From: Sporomusa sp. KB1
GTDB lineage: Bacteria; Bacillota; Negativicutes; Sporomusales; Sporomusaceae
Assembly: GCF_007830295.1 (NCBI RefSeq)
Contig: NZ_VLKC01000002.1
Location: 1,150,940 to 1,214,939 of the forward strand
Direction: 5' to 3'
Length of the DNA stretch: 64,000 nt
Numbering within the stretch: the stretch's first letter is position 1; every line of letters begins with the position of its first letter. Of this stretch, positions 10,726-19,999 are shown piece after piece. The notes below the pieces were generated by a model. It did not search any database, was not told where the DNA came from, and saw nothing but the letters and a program-made list of their open reading frames with translations. The position numbers were made by a program, and so were the translations under genes.

Positions 10726-11338
10726 TTCGTATTCTCTCCTCTGCCTCGCTAAACTTGCCTTGTTTAAGCAAATCAAGCGTCTCCTGATCAATGGTTTCAC
10801 GCCAAAATTTTTCCCGATCCTTAGCTGTTGCCAAACGGTCCTTCATTTCTGTTCTAAGCTTGGCAAGCAGCGTCAGATAATGGCCATATTCCGGTCCATA
10901 CCTTGCGGCAAGCTCTTCCCTCAGCCGCCTTGAGAGGGCCGGACTACCACCGCCGGTCGAAATCGTAAGTAATAAATCCCCATGGGCTACATGGGCTGGC
11001 ACATAAAAATCAGATAAATCAGGCGCATCGGCAATAGTAACCAAAGCTCCTGCTGCCTGGGCTTCTGCCGCTGCCTGACGGTTTATTTCCGGATCATTCG
11101 TGGCGCAGAACACCAAAAAAAAATTATGTAAATCTCCGGCCTGATAGGTACGCGGTATCCATGCCAAACGGCCAGTTTCCTGCAAGCCGTTAAGCCCTGG
11201 TGTTAGTACAGGGCTAAATACGCTTATCTCGGCACCGGCCGTCAAAAGTGCCATTACTTTGCGCTCAGCTACCGCACCGCCGCCAATAACTCCACACCGC
11301 CGTCCGGTCAATTTGAGATTAATAGGGTATAATTCCAT
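10694..11338 (-). CDS. Precorrin-2 dehydrogenase / siroheme synthase (SirC/Met8/CysG-N type)
   Basis: This protein of about 214 aa has the N-terminal NAD-binding motif GVIGGGAVAERKV and a serine-containing STGGGSPALSRRLRE segment. Both are typical of the precorrin-2 dehydrogenase (and possible sirohydrochlorin ferrochelatase) module of CysG and Met8. It oxidises precorrin-2 made by CobA two genes downstream, feeding siroheme. It is the first gene of the operon. An ATG at 11338 has AGGA 10 nt upstream; the alternative GTG at 11347 sits directly against that AGGA. The family is clear, but whether the chelatase activity is also present is not. Confidence 0.9.
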   Translation of the reverse strand: MELYPINLKLTGRRCGVIGGGAVAERKVMALLTAGAEISVFSPVLTPGLNGLQETGRLAWIPRTYQAGDLHNFFLVFCATNDPEINRQAAAEAQAAGALVTIADAPDLSDFYVPAHVAHGDLLLTISTGGGSPALSRRLREELAARYGPEYGHYLTLLAKLRTEMKDRLATAKDREKFWRETIDQETLDLLKQGKFSEAEERIRNAACCIGPES

Positions 11339-11445
11339 TTGTTTCACGTCCTGGACAAGCTAGTAACTACAAATATTTTACCACATTTCGCTGTCAAAAG
11401 GTAATTTTCCTTTATCGAACCAATAGTTTAGGATAATTATTCACT

Positions 11446-13257
11446 TTAATCGGTTCTCGTCGCCGGCGGCAGCGGTTTGACGGGTAGAGCAAAATAAGCT
11501 TCCAATATGCGGCGGGTGACAGGCGCAGCTGCCATTGAGCCCTCGCCACCATCTTCAATAAAGACTGACATAGCAATCTCAGGATTTTCTGCCGGCGCAT
11601 AACAAACAAACCAGGAATGAGTAGTACCGCGTCCAGTTTCGCCTGAGCCGGATTTCCCGGCTACCGTTTTGGGGAAACCGCTAAAAACCGCAGCCCCTGT
11701 ACCCTGAGTTGTAACTGCAAGCATTCCCCGCCGAATCGTCTCCCACACCTCAGGCCTGAGATACACGTTCCTGATAACCTCAGGCTCAATTATTTGGGCA
11801 ATATCTCCTTCTACTGTCAGCACTTTGTCAACAAGAATCGGCTTGTAAACAATCCCACCAGTTGCGACCGTCATGGCCAGCATGGCTTGTTGCAAGGGGG
11901 TTGCCAGGTAATAGCCCTGACCGATCGCAGCAATCAGAGTTTCGCCCGGATACCAGACTTCACCATAATTGGCCTGCTTCCACTCAGTAGTTGGAACCAA
12001 CCCCTTTTCTTCACCTGCGAGCTTAATGCCTGTGGTTTGTCCATAACCAAAGGTCAGTGCATAGGAGGCTAACGTATCCACCCCCAGGCGGTTGCCTAAT
12101 TCATAAAATACGGGATCACTCGACCAGGCCAAACCATCGACAATATTCAATTTTCCCAAGCCCTTGGTATTCCAGCCATAAAAGCTCCAGCCGTTTAGGA
12201 CATATACCCCTTTATCATCAAATATTTCTTGTGTTGTTGTTGCATTCGTATCCAGAGCGGCCGCAGTTGTAATAATTTTGAATACCGAGGCCGGTGGATA
12301 GGCATTTTGAATAGCACGGTTAGTGAGAGGATTGTTGTGATTATTGATAAGTTGGTTCCAGTCCTGATTGCTAATACCACCGGCAAACCGATTGGGGTCA
12401 AAGGCTGGGGTACTGGCCATAACTAATACGCCGCCTGTTTTGACATCAAGTGCAACAACGGCCCCTCCTTTTGCTGGCGCACCTATTTTCCGGCTTTCTT
12501 CCACTTGCACTCTCAGTGCCTCTTCGGCTGCTTTCTGCAGGTTGCCGTCAATGGTTAGCCCTAGCCCTTGCCCCGGTATTGCTGGACGATCACCCAGTGG
12601 TTGCACTTCTTCCCCTACAGCATTGACCTCAATCTGCCGGGCACCGTCTTTGCCCCTCAGAATAGATTCCCATTCCCCCTCCAAGCCGTCTTTGCCAATT
12701 AGATCATTCGGATGATAGCCTTGCTTTTTACGCTCTGCATATTCTTGCTGATTAATATAACCAATAAAGCCCAGCACATGGGCTGCCAGTTCATTATACA
12801 TATAGTGTCTGACAGGCATGGCCTCAATGACTACACCTGGCAGATAAGACTGACGCTCTTCGATTTTGGCGATGGTTGCCGCATCGGCATCCCGTTTGAT
12901 AGGTAGCGGCGTATAAGGAAAATCCACACTGCTCTGCAGCAATTGCCGGATTTCCTCTGCAGCTACTCCGGTAATAGCAGCCAGTAGCAATGTATTCTCT
13001 GGTGAATTGTTATATTCGTTAGGAATAATAGATACAGCAAAACTTGGTCTATTGGTCACAATGACGGCACCATTTCTGTCATACATTGTACCGCGCGGTG
13101 CCAGTGCATTAATCTGTCTGGTACGGTTCTGTTCCGCTATTTTCTTATACTGGGCACCCTGAAACAGTTGCATCCATACTAATCGAAAAGTAAGTACACC
13201 GATTATACCAATAACAATCATAGCTAATATCCTAATGCGCCGGTTTCTCTCCCACAT
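11446..13257 (-). CDS. mrdA: Penicillin-binding protein 2 (elongation transpeptidase)
   Basis: This 603-aa class B PBP has one N-terminal membrane helix (about residues 10-32), a PBP dimerisation region with APRGTMYDRNG, and a transpeptidase domain. The active-site serine is in SVFK (S324-K327), the second motif reads SSD rather than SSN (380-382) and the third is KSG (536-538) rather than KTG. It cross-links peptidoglycan during lateral growth. The KSG and SSD variants are tolerated in some PBP2 proteins but are worth noting for beta-lactam response. It stands alone here, without mreBCD or rodA beside it. Confidence 0.93.
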   Translation of the reverse strand: MWERNRRIRILAMIVIGIIGVLTFRLVWMQLFQGAQYKKIAEQNRTRQINALAPRGTMYDRNGAVIVTNRPSFAVSIIPNEYNNSPENTLLLAAITGVAAEEIRQLLQSSVDFPYTPLPIKRDADAATIAKIEERQSYLPGVVIEAMPVRHYMYNELAAHVLGFIGYINQQEYAERKKQGYHPNDLIGKDGLEGEWESILRGKDGARQIEVNAVGEEVQPLGDRPAIPGQGLGLTIDGNLQKAAEEALRVQVEESRKIGAPAKGGAVVALDVKTGGVLVMASTPAFDPNRFAGGISNQDWNQLINNHNNPLTNRAIQNAYPPASVFKIITTAAALDTNATTTQEIFDDKGVYVLNGWSFYGWNTKGLGKLNIVDGLAWSSDPVFYELGNRLGVDTLASYALTFGYGQTTGIKLAGEEKGLVPTTEWKQANYGEVWYPGETLIAAIGQGYYLATPLQQAMLAMTVATGGIVYKPILVDKVLTVEGDIAQIIEPEVIRNVYLRPEVWETIRRGMLAVTTQGTGAAVFSGFPKTVAGKSGSGETGRGTTHSWFVCYAPAENPEIAMSVFIEDGGEGSMAAAPVTRRILEAYFALPVKPLPPATRTD

Positions 13258-13367
13258 ATGGCTGTCACCTTTTCCTCAATGACAAATTTACTACATAGTA
13301 TCCCATAAATAGATAAAGAAAACACAACTTTCGCCAATCCTTAACCGCAGCGGGCTATTGTAAGAAA

Positions 13368-13399
13368 AATAAAAAAAATGCAGTAAGTTTACTTACTAC
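13368..13399 (-). terminator. Rho-independent terminator after nadC
   Basis: An 8-bp stem (13380-13387 with 13392-13399, one G-T pair) with a TAAA loop on the minus strand is followed by a T-rich run. It lies about 45 bp beyond the nadC stop and closes the nadABC operon. Confidence 0.75.
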
Positions 13400-13444
13400 A
13401 CCCTATACAATATCTATACAATTATACAATGCGTTACATTTTAT

Positions 13445-14275
13445 TCACTCTAATCTCATACTAATATCCGCAGCTTTTACAGAGTGGGTAAGCGCCCCAC
13501 TCGAAATAATGTCTACTCCCTTGGCCGCCAATTCAGCGATTCGTTCCCCGGTAATATTGCCGGATACCTCAATTAATGCCTGACGGTTAATGAGCTTTAC
13601 AGCCTCTTCTATCATCGGCAGCGGCATGTTATCAAGCATAATAACATCGACACCGGCAAGCAAGGCCTCCTGGACCTGATTTAAATCTTCAACTTCTACT
13701 TCCACCTTCATAAATGGCGACATCCTAGTACGCACCTTTTGCACAGCTACCAAAATACCACCTGCGGCTTTACTATGATTATCCTTAATTAATACCATTG
13801 AATCCAGACCATAACGGTGATTTGTACCACCCCCGATAGTAACAGCGTATTTTTCCAGCATGCGCAACCCTGGTGTTGTTTTGCGAGTGTCGGCAATTAA
13901 TGTGTTTCGCTCCCCGCAGGCCTCAACATATTGCCTTGCAGTAGTGGCTATCCCTGTCAGGTGTTGTAAAAAATTTAAGGCTACCCGCTCCCCGGCCAAT
14001 AATGCCCGGGTTGGACCTTGTAACTGCGCAAACTTTTCCCCCTGCTGCACCCAGTCACCATCAACGTATTGGGGCGTAACTTTCACTCTTTCATCGAGCA
14101 GGGCAAATACCCGTGAAAAAACCGTCATTCCTGCCAAAACCATATCTTGTTTAGCAACAAGATACCCCTGCGATACATGCTCTTCTGAAAAAATCGCCTC
14201 GCTTGTCACATCCCCATACCCGATATCCTCAATTAATGCCTGTCGCAACAGTTCATCCAATGCCAGCTTGTTCAT
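13445..14275 (-). CDS. nadC: Nicotinate-nucleotide pyrophosphorylase (quinolinate phosphoribosyltransferase)
   Basis: NadC converts quinolinate and PRPP to nicotinate mononucleotide. Seen are the N-terminal ALIEDIGYGDVTSE, the RKTTPGLR phosphoribosyl site, GGGTNHRYGLDSMVLIKDNH, and the C-terminal EVSGNIT and DIISSGALTHS segments. The start is the ATG at 14275 because it overlaps the nadB stop in an ATGA and has GGAAGGA upstream; an ATG 24 bp earlier lacks a site. Third gene of nadA-nadB-nadC. Confidence 0.97.
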   Translation of the reverse strand: MNKLALDELLRQALIEDIGYGDVTSEAIFSEEHVSQGYLVAKQDMVLAGMTVFSRVFALLDERVKVTPQYVDGDWVQQGEKFAQLQGPTRALLAGERVALNFLQHLTGIATTARQYVEACGERNTLIADTRKTTPGLRMLEKYAVTIGGGTNHRYGLDSMVLIKDNHSKAAGGILVAVQKVRTRMSPFMKVEVEVEDLNQVQEALLAGVDVIMLDNMPLPMIEEAVKLINRQALIEVSGNITGERIAELAAKGVDIISSGALTHSVKAADISMRLE

Positions 14276-15864
14276 TGTATTACCGTCTTCCTTCCCCATT
14301 GTTGTAAAATATGTTTCTGTAAATCTTGATCATTTTTCTCCGGAAAATCTATCCGGTAGTGACATCCTCTGCTTTCAGTCCTCAGTAATGTTGCTTCCAG
14401 CAATAACTCTGCCAGCTGATAAGCATTACAGGCAGGATAGCTTTGCATACCCCCAGGGGGAATCACCGAACTTTTCTTACTGTCACGCACCCACTGTAAT
14501 GCAGCCTCCAACCCTTTACCCTGGCGTACCACTCCGGCAGCAAGCTCTAATTTCGTCCGCAGTGCACTTACGTCATTGTAATTGCCGCTTTCTCCCGTAG
14601 TACAAGCCAGCTGCCCAGAATTCATTCTTGGGGCAGGGAAATTATCATTGATGCTTGCAGCAACCCGGTGGCCAAACACAATCCCTTCAAGCAGAGAATT
14701 GCTGGCAAGCCTGTTGGCACCATGAACCCCTGTCGCGGCAGCTTCGCCACATGCATATAAACAAGCTACACTGGTCTTACCCCAAAGATCGGTCTTAATC
14801 CCCCCAATAGTATAATGTGCCGCCGGTGCAATAGGGATAATATCTTGTTCCATAAAATAGTTATTTTTCGCAAGCTCGGCATACACTTGCCGGAACCGGT
14901 CCATTACGTATTCTTTGCCAAGATGTCTGGCATCCAAACCAATCGGCTTGCCTCCTTGTTTGCCTGCCTCCTGCAGCATAGCTCGCGACACTTCATCCCG
15001 CGGAGCCAGTTCTCCTGCAGGATGATAGGTTGACATGAATCTTTGCCCTGCTGCGTTTAGCAAAGTAGCACCCTCACCCCGCAGTGCCTCTGTTAATAAA
15101 AATACCCTGCCGGATTTTGTGGTAAAAGCTGTCGGATGAAACTGAACAAACTCCATATCAGCAATAACCGCTCCGGCCCGATAGGCTGCCGCCACACCAT
15201 CACCACTTGACGAAATTGCATTGGTAGAACGAGCATACAAGCCGCTATATCCACCTGTGGCAACAACAACGACCGCAGACCGGAAATATACGAGTTTGCC
15301 GGCCTGAACAATCACACAACCACAGCACCCTTCCTGATCTGTCGCTATATCCACCAAAAAGCACGATTCCAAGCGGTCGATGTTCGTAGTATCGTTAACT
15401 TTGCCTGCTAATAATTCCGCAATGTATTTCCCGGTATAGTCATAGTAATGCACTACCCGGTTGCGGGAGTGTCCAGCCTCCCTGGTTAACTGCAAACCTT
15501 TTTCATTATGGGAAAAACTAGCTCCCAGCGATATTAGGAAATCCAAGGCCTCAGACCCCTCAGATGCCAAAACCTTTACCGCTTCCTCCCGGCATATCCC
15601 TTGCCCGACTCGTAATGTGTCTGCAATATGTTCCTCCACCTTATCATCCGGGCCTACCGCTACCGCCATACCACCCTGCGCTTTATATGTACTGCATTCT
15701 GCAAGCTGACCTTTGCTTACAATAGCAACTTTTAATCTGGAGTCTAATAATAAGGCCGTAGACATGCCGGCAATTCCTGCACCGACAATGATAACATCAT
15801 ATTCTTTACTTGCACTTATCAACTCATTGTGTTTTGAAGTAAGATAGCCCCGTTCTGCCCTCAT
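14272..15864 (-). CDS. nadB: L-aspartate oxidase
   Basis: This 530-aa flavoprotein oxidises L-aspartate to iminoaspartate, the substrate of NadA. The FAD-binding dinucleotide fold is at the N-terminus (DVIIVGAGIAGMSTALLLD). The succinate dehydrogenase/fumarate reductase-type motifs (QGGMAVAVG, EFVQFHPTA, LLTEALRGEGA, HGANRLASNSLLEG) are intact. It starts in an ATGA overlap with nadA and ends in an ATGA overlap with nadC. In anaerobes fumarate can replace oxygen as electron acceptor. Confidence 0.97.
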   Translation of the reverse strand: MRAERGYLTSKHNELISASKEYDVIIVGAGIAGMSTALLLDSRLKVAIVSKGQLAECSTYKAQGGMAVAVGPDDKVEEHIADTLRVGQGICREEAVKVLASEGSEALDFLISLGASFSHNEKGLQLTREAGHSRNRVVHYYDYTGKYIAELLAGKVNDTTNIDRLESCFLVDIATDQEGCCGCVIVQAGKLVYFRSAVVVVATGGYSGLYARSTNAISSSGDGVAAAYRAGAVIADMEFVQFHPTAFTTKSGRVFLLTEALRGEGATLLNAAGQRFMSTYHPAGELAPRDEVSRAMLQEAGKQGGKPIGLDARHLGKEYVMDRFRQVYAELAKNNYFMEQDIIPIAPAAHYTIGGIKTDLWGKTSVACLYACGEAAATGVHGANRLASNSLLEGIVFGHRVAASINDNFPAPRMNSGQLACTTGESGNYNDVSALRTKLELAAGVVRQGKGLEAALQWVRDSKKSSVIPPGGMQSYPACNAYQLAELLLEATLLRTESRGCHYRIDFPEKNDQDLQKHILQQWGRKTVIQ

Positions 15865-16766
15865 GCCAACTCCAGCATGAGGGTGAGCGTATGTCGCGCT
15901 TTTTCCGCAACTGTCTCGTCCACATTAATTTCGTAACGGTTATTCAGCAAAGCGTCATAAATACTCTGCTGTCTTGTCTTCTTCATATTCGGACATACCA
16001 GGCCAGAATGAAGCAAAATAAACTGTTTTTCCGGGCAAACAGTTCTTAATTTACACAAAACACCTACTTCTGTACCAATAACAAAAACCTCTGCCGGTGA
16101 ATTTTCAACATAGCGGATAATCTCCGACGTACTACCCACAAAATCAGCCAATTTTACCACAGCCGGTATACACTCCGGATGAATCAGAATCTTGGCTTCA
16201 GGATATCGCTGCCTTACCTGGGTTACATTTTCAGCCTTTACCTTCGCATGGGTGACACAACACCCTTGCCACAAAATCAGTTCTTTGTCAGGCAATTGTT
16301 TGGCTACATAATCGCCTAAGTTTTCATCAGGAATAAAAATCACTTTCGAACCAGGCAGTGATGCTACAACCTTAACTGCATTTGCAGATGTGCAGCATAT
16401 ATCACTTTCCGCCTTTACTTCAACCGATGAATTGACATAGCAAACAACCGGCACACCTGGATGCCGGGACTTAAGCTCTCTCACATTCTCAGCGGTAATA
16501 GTATCAGCCAATGGACAACCCGCATCAATCTCCGGCAATAATACAACCTTATCAGGCGAGAGTATCTTTGCTGTCTCAGCCATAAAGCGAACACCGCAAA
16601 AAACAATACCATCACTTTCTATTTTTGCCGCAACTTTACTCAAATAGAAGGAGTCACCAACATAATCTGCAACCTCTTGCACTTCGTCCAGTTGATAGTT
16701 ATGCGCCAGGATAAGAGCATTCCGCTTTCGTTTTAGATTCTCTATTTCCTCTTTTAGCTCTGTCAA
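15861..16766 (-). CDS. nadA: Quinolinate synthase A
   Basis: NadA condenses iminoaspartate with dihydroxyacetone phosphate to quinolinate and needs a [4Fe-4S] cluster. The three cluster cysteines are visible in FCGVRFMAETAKIL, QGCCVTHAKV and GLVCPNMKK. Start choice matters. An ATG at 16796 and codons further upstream have no Shine-Dalgarno, but a TTG at 16766 sits 10 nt after a perfect AGGAGG and gives 301 aa, the usual length of this NadA type. I therefore favour the TTG. It is the first gene of the operon, behind a palindromic operator. Confidence 0.93.
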   Translation of the reverse strand: MTELKEEIENLKRKRNALILAHNYQLDEVQEVADYVGDSFYLSKVAAKIESDGIVFCGVRFMAETAKILSPDKVVLLPEIDAGCPLADTITAENVRELKSRHPGVPVVCYVNSSVEVKAESDICCTSANAVKVVASLPGSKVIFIPDENLGDYVAKQLPDKELILWQGCCVTHAKVKAENVTQVRQRYPEAKILIHPECIPAVVKLADFVGSTSEIIRYVENSPAEVFVIGTEVGVLCKLRTVCPEKQFILLHSGLVCPNMKKTRQQSIYDALLNNRYEINVDETVAEKARHTLTLMLELA

Positions 16767-16827
16767 GGTATTTGTTCCTCCTAAAGAAATTTCCATAGAT
16801 ATTATGATTACCATTACTCATATACCT

Positions 16828-16867
16828 ATTCTATCTCTATGACAAGACAACTGTCAAGACAGTTGTC
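16828..16867 (-). promoter_or_regulatory. nadABC promoter with 22-bp palindromic operator (NiaR-like)
   Basis: Positions 16846-16867 form a palindrome with 10-bp perfect half-sites (GACAACTGTC and its complement) around a central AA. On the minus strand a TTGACA inside the palindrome is followed 18 bp later by TAGAAT (16828-16833), so the operator covers the -35 box, which suits a repressor. The known NAD-biosynthesis repressor of Firmicutes is NiaR (YrxA). Assignment to NiaR is inferred from the gene context, since I cannot match the motif against a database. Confidence 0.75.
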
Positions 16868-16904
16868 AAAGCTTACTCTAGTAATAAATGCCTGCGCTAT
16901 TTAG

Positions 16905-16945
16905 CAAAAAAATAGTCAGGTATATGCTAAAGCATACACCTGACT
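16905..16945 (-). terminator. Rho-independent terminator after the LCP gene
   Basis: A long stem (AGTCAGGT with ACCTGACT, then ATGCT with AGCAT) spans 16914-16945 and is followed on the minus strand by seven T. It lies 35 bp past the LCP stop codon. Confidence 0.88.
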
Positions 16946-16979
16946 AGTAGCATGGCAACCTCAGTCACCCGATTTTTAG

Positions 16980-18368
16980 TTAATTTGCATAGTCTTTACC
17001 GACTATTACCTGCACCACATTCGCCCGGCTGCTATCATTATTAATCTGCAGCGCATAGTTGAAAGGCAAACCTGTTAACTTGCCGCTAGCTTCATTGCTA
17101 TTGGCAACAACCAGGGTATTTTTATTGCCAGAACCAGAACCAGACACACTGACAACATTATAGCCCTGACCTCTGAGAGTAGCTGCCATTTTCTCACCAG
17201 CGCCATTAATACCACTGGCATTTATTACCTCAAACTGCAGCTTACCGCTGGCAGCTGCCGCCTTGCTTTCAGGCACTTTCTCCTTATCGGTGGTCGTTGG
17301 CTTATTCGGTGCCTTGGGATCAGTTACACCAGGCTTTTTGGCCTCTTTAGTCTCGGTCGTTTTTTTTGGCAACTCAACAATTTTCATTTCTTTCGGAATG
17401 GAACGCTCATATTGACTTGCTGTAGTACGCACCTCGGCAAAATACTTATCGTCTGCTGTCACGCCCTGCGATGCGGCCACATAGGCTCGCAGTTCGGTTA
17501 TGTCAGGCAGCCAATAACTAATATCATCAATATATGCCGGTTTCCCTGGCACCATAGCTGCCTTCAGTCCAGTCTTGCCAGCATCATTTAACAGCTTAGC
17601 CAGCTTAATCATATCAGCGGTTGTCATATCAGTTGTAACTGCGGCATTTACCTCCCGGATGATGCTTGGTACCCGGGGCAGGATAAATGGACTGGTCACT
17701 TCCTCAAGCAAGGCTTTGAGGAACTTTTGCTGGCGGGCAATCCGGCCAATATCGCCTTCTTCATCCCGGTAACGCACATATTTAATGGCTGTACGCCCAT
17801 CCAGTTTTTGCTCGCCAGGCTGCAGATCAATCACCAGGTTGTCATAGGGGTCTTCATAATACATGCGTTTTTCGACATCAATAGTCACGCCGCCGACGGC
17901 ATCGACAATTTTGTTGAAGGCAGCAAAGTTAATAAGCACATAATAATCCATCGGAATACCCAGTAAATCCTCGACAGCCTTCTGCGATAGTTTATGGCCG
18001 CCATAGGCATAGGCATGGTTAATTTTATCCCAGCCATTGCCGGGAATCTTGACCCTGGTATCACGCGGTACTGACAGTAAAGACACTTGTTTTGTCGAAG
18101 TATCTACTGTAACAACCATCATCGTGTCCGAACGGCCAACATCATCACTGCGTTCATCAACGCCCATTACCAAAATATTAATCTTGTGCGGCAACCCAAC
18201 AACATCGGCGCCAACTCGCCGTGCTTTTTCAAAAGTGCCGCCAGTTGACCAATAATAAGTGGCACCGGCTACACTAACAAATAAAAGAAAACAGGTTAAT
18301 ATAAGTAAAAACCGGTTGCGCCGGGTTTTACGCTGATCCGTAATCCGCTTTTCGAGGCGTGATGCCAT
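16980..18368 (-). CDS. LytR-CpsA-Psr (LCP) family protein with LytR_C domain
   Basis: This 462-aa protein has a cytoplasmic basic N-terminus, one membrane helix (about residues 21-42) and an extracellular LCP domain: NILVMGVDERSDDVGRSDTMMVVTVD, LLSVPRDTRVKIPG, INHAYAYGG and VRYRDEEGDIGRIARQQKFL. A lysine/proline/threonine-rich linker (about 330-370) leads to a C-terminal LytR_C domain. LCP enzymes transfer undecaprenyl-linked glycopolymers to peptidoglycan. It could anchor surface polymers, possibly including products of the glycan locus 20 kb away, though nothing links them directly. An AAAGGGTGAT precedes the ATG. Confidence 0.92.
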   Translation of the reverse strand: MASRLEKRITDQRKTRRNRFLLILTCFLLFVSVAGATYYWSTGGTFEKARRVGADVVGLPHKINILVMGVDERSDDVGRSDTMMVVTVDTSTKQVSLLSVPRDTRVKIPGNGWDKINHAYAYGGHKLSQKAVEDLLGIPMDYYVLINFAAFNKIVDAVGGVTIDVEKRMYYEDPYDNLVIDLQPGEQKLDGRTAIKYVRYRDEEGDIGRIARQQKFLKALLEEVTSPFILPRVPSIIREVNAAVTTDMTTADMIKLAKLLNDAGKTGLKAAMVPGKPAYIDDISYWLPDITELRAYVAASQGVTADDKYFAEVRTTASQYERSIPKEMKIVELPKKTTETKEAKKPGVTDPKAPNKPTTTDKEKVPESKAAAASGKLQFEVINASGINGAGEKMAATLRGQGYNVVSVSGSGSGNKNTLVVANSNEASGKLTGLPFNYALQINNDSSRANVVQVIVGKDYAN

Positions 18369-18422
18369 GACACAATCACCCTTTCCTCATCCTTTTACAA
18401 CATTTTACTTTAATCACACAAC

Positions 18423-18456
18423 AAGATAAGCCCCCTAGCACTGGGGGCTTATCTTG
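18423..18456. terminator. GC-rich hairpin in the LCP upstream region
   Basis: An AGATAAGCCCCC/GGGGGCTTATCT stem with a short loop lies 55 bp upstream of the LCP gene. Neither strand shows a clean T run directly after it, so it is either a weak terminator for the GH18 transcript or an element of the LCP leader. The rest of the 444-bp gap (18369-18811) holds one further hairpin and no convincing gene. Confidence 0.45.
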
Positions 18457-18719
18457 AAGTATAGCAAAAAATGTAGTTTCGGGTCAAGTTTTTTTTATAA
18501 TCACTTTGTGTGTAAAACTTCACCAAATTACCTAAAAACTATTTTTGAGGTGATCTGGTAAAATAGTTTTTGTCATACTCTATTTTAAGATCATCTAGTT
18601 TGTTTTGTTTAAGTTTCGCTTCAATCTTAGCTTTATTAATAGTTGCATATGGAAAAAGTTCACATATTATCTATATCCATAAAGAGTCTACACCGCCCTC
18701 CAACCTATGTTATTATTTA

Positions 18720-18781
18720 AATACAAATGTCCTGGAAAACGAATTTTACACCCGTTCATCCAGGACATTTATGTCTTTTTT
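18720..18781 (+). terminator. Hairpin with T run downstream of the GH18 gene
   Basis: AAATGTCCTGG pairs with CCAGGACATTT across a loop of about 22 nt, and the plus-strand side continues into a T-rich tract. It lies about 35 bp beyond the end of the minus-strand GH18 gene. It may act bidirectionally; on the minus strand the trailing sequence is AT-rich but has no long T run. Confidence 0.45.
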
Positions 18782-18811
18782 ATTTGTAACCCATGTCTGG
18801 GTCAAAACCCG

Positions 18812-19927
18812 TTACTGTCCTTTAGGAAACTTTTTGTCAATAGTTCCCCATATTTCAGGCTGTTCCTGGCCTAAGCGCCAGATAGCAATACCGGCCGGGT
18901 TATATTTGGCCACAATATCCAGTTTAGCGGCTGTACTTTTGTCATTCTCAAACCAGACTTCATGATCCTTGTATTTAAAATGGGGGGCTTGGGCTTTATC
19001 ATCATAGGCTATTTTAGCGCCATTCTTTTCCGCCAAGACAATGGCATCAGCATATTTTATGGTTTCACCCTTTTTGCCTACCCAATCATAGCCGTACGCA
19101 CCAACTCCGATAATCACCTTATGCGGGCCACCACATTTGTCGATAGCGTACTTGATATTTTTATCATACCAGTCGATTGGTGCGATAGGACCAGGCTCAG
19201 AGGTAGCCCAGTGGTTGTCATAGGTCATAATCTGCAGAAAATCAGCATTGGCTGCTAGCTTCGGATAGTCATAGGCACCAGATACGTCCTCCGCCACGTC
19301 TACCTGAGGGAAAACGGAAATAATGAGCAATTTATTGATTGCCTTCATTTTGGGGTAAAGCTCGGCCATGAAGGCTGTCAGGTTATCCTTATGTTTTGGC
19401 GGCAGTAGCTCAAAATCAATATTAATGCCGTCATAGCCTTTTTCCTTGACCATCTTAATAATACTGTCTGTTACCTTGGTACGGATGGCCGGATCTCCCA
19501 GCACTGCATCAGTTGCTCCGGTTTTATTTGTTACCAGTGGGTACATTTTAAGACCCAGTTGACGAGCTGTGTCATAAACCAACTGACTATCCTTGGCTTC
19601 CAGCGTGCCGTCAGTGGTAGCTCTATACCAGAAAGGACCAACTGCCGACATGCTCTTGGCATGGGTTTTCATACTGGGAAAAGAGCCTGTTTGATCCGGT
19701 GTGCCCGGCCAAGGATTCTCATAATAACCAATAACCATCCGTGCCGGCATAGCAACATTGCCTGGCGCACCAGGACTCATTTGATTAGCCTGATCACCAG
19801 GCAGCAGCTTAGGTGCCGGTTTGTTAGCCGTACTGCAACCACCGGCAACAACAGCAGCAATAACAAAGAGAATGAGAAGAACACTTGTGATTACCTTGTA
19901 GTATGTATTAACACGCAAAACTGTCAC
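18812..19927 (-). CDS. GH18-family lipoprotein (spore/cell-wall glycosidase type)
   Basis: This 371-aa protein has a type II signal peptide: a hydrophobic helix ends in VAGGC with the lipidated Cys at 31, so it is anchored outside the membrane. Residues 63 to the end form a glycoside hydrolase family 18 barrel with the catalytic DGINIDFE motif (D166-E173), preserving the acid glutamate. Related bacterial proteins (YaaH/YdhD group) act on cortex or cell-wall muropeptides, but no LysM domains are present here. The start is uncertain: GTG at 19927 overlaps its own AAAGGG site, and a TTG three codons later would be better spaced. Confidence 0.87.
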   Translation of the reverse strand: MTVLRVNTYYKVITSVLLILFVIAAVVAGGCSTANKPAPKLLPGDQANQMSPGAPGNVAMPARMVIGYYENPWPGTPDQTGSFPSMKTHAKSMSAVGPFWYRATTDGTLEAKDSQLVYDTARQLGLKMYPLVTNKTGATDAVLGDPAIRTKVTDSIIKMVKEKGYDGINIDFELLPPKHKDNLTAFMAELYPKMKAINKLLIISVFPQVDVAEDVSGAYDYPKLAANADFLQIMTYDNHWATSEPGPIAPIDWYDKNIKYAIDKCGGPHKVIIGVGAYGYDWVGKKGETIKYADAIVLAEKNGAKIAYDDKAQAPHFKYKDHEVWFENDKSTAAKLDIVAKYNPAGIAIWRLGQEQPEIWGTIDKKFPKGQ

Positions 19928-19999
19928 CCTTTCCGTTACTATTGTTGATTTGTATCAATAATAGTATTGGCTGGGTGACAGTTCTTATGCCTGGCAATT

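Noticed and set aside
18570..18965. 131-codon plus-strand open frame
   Set aside because: It overlaps the 3' end of the GH18 gene in antisense and the hairpins, with no ribosome site.
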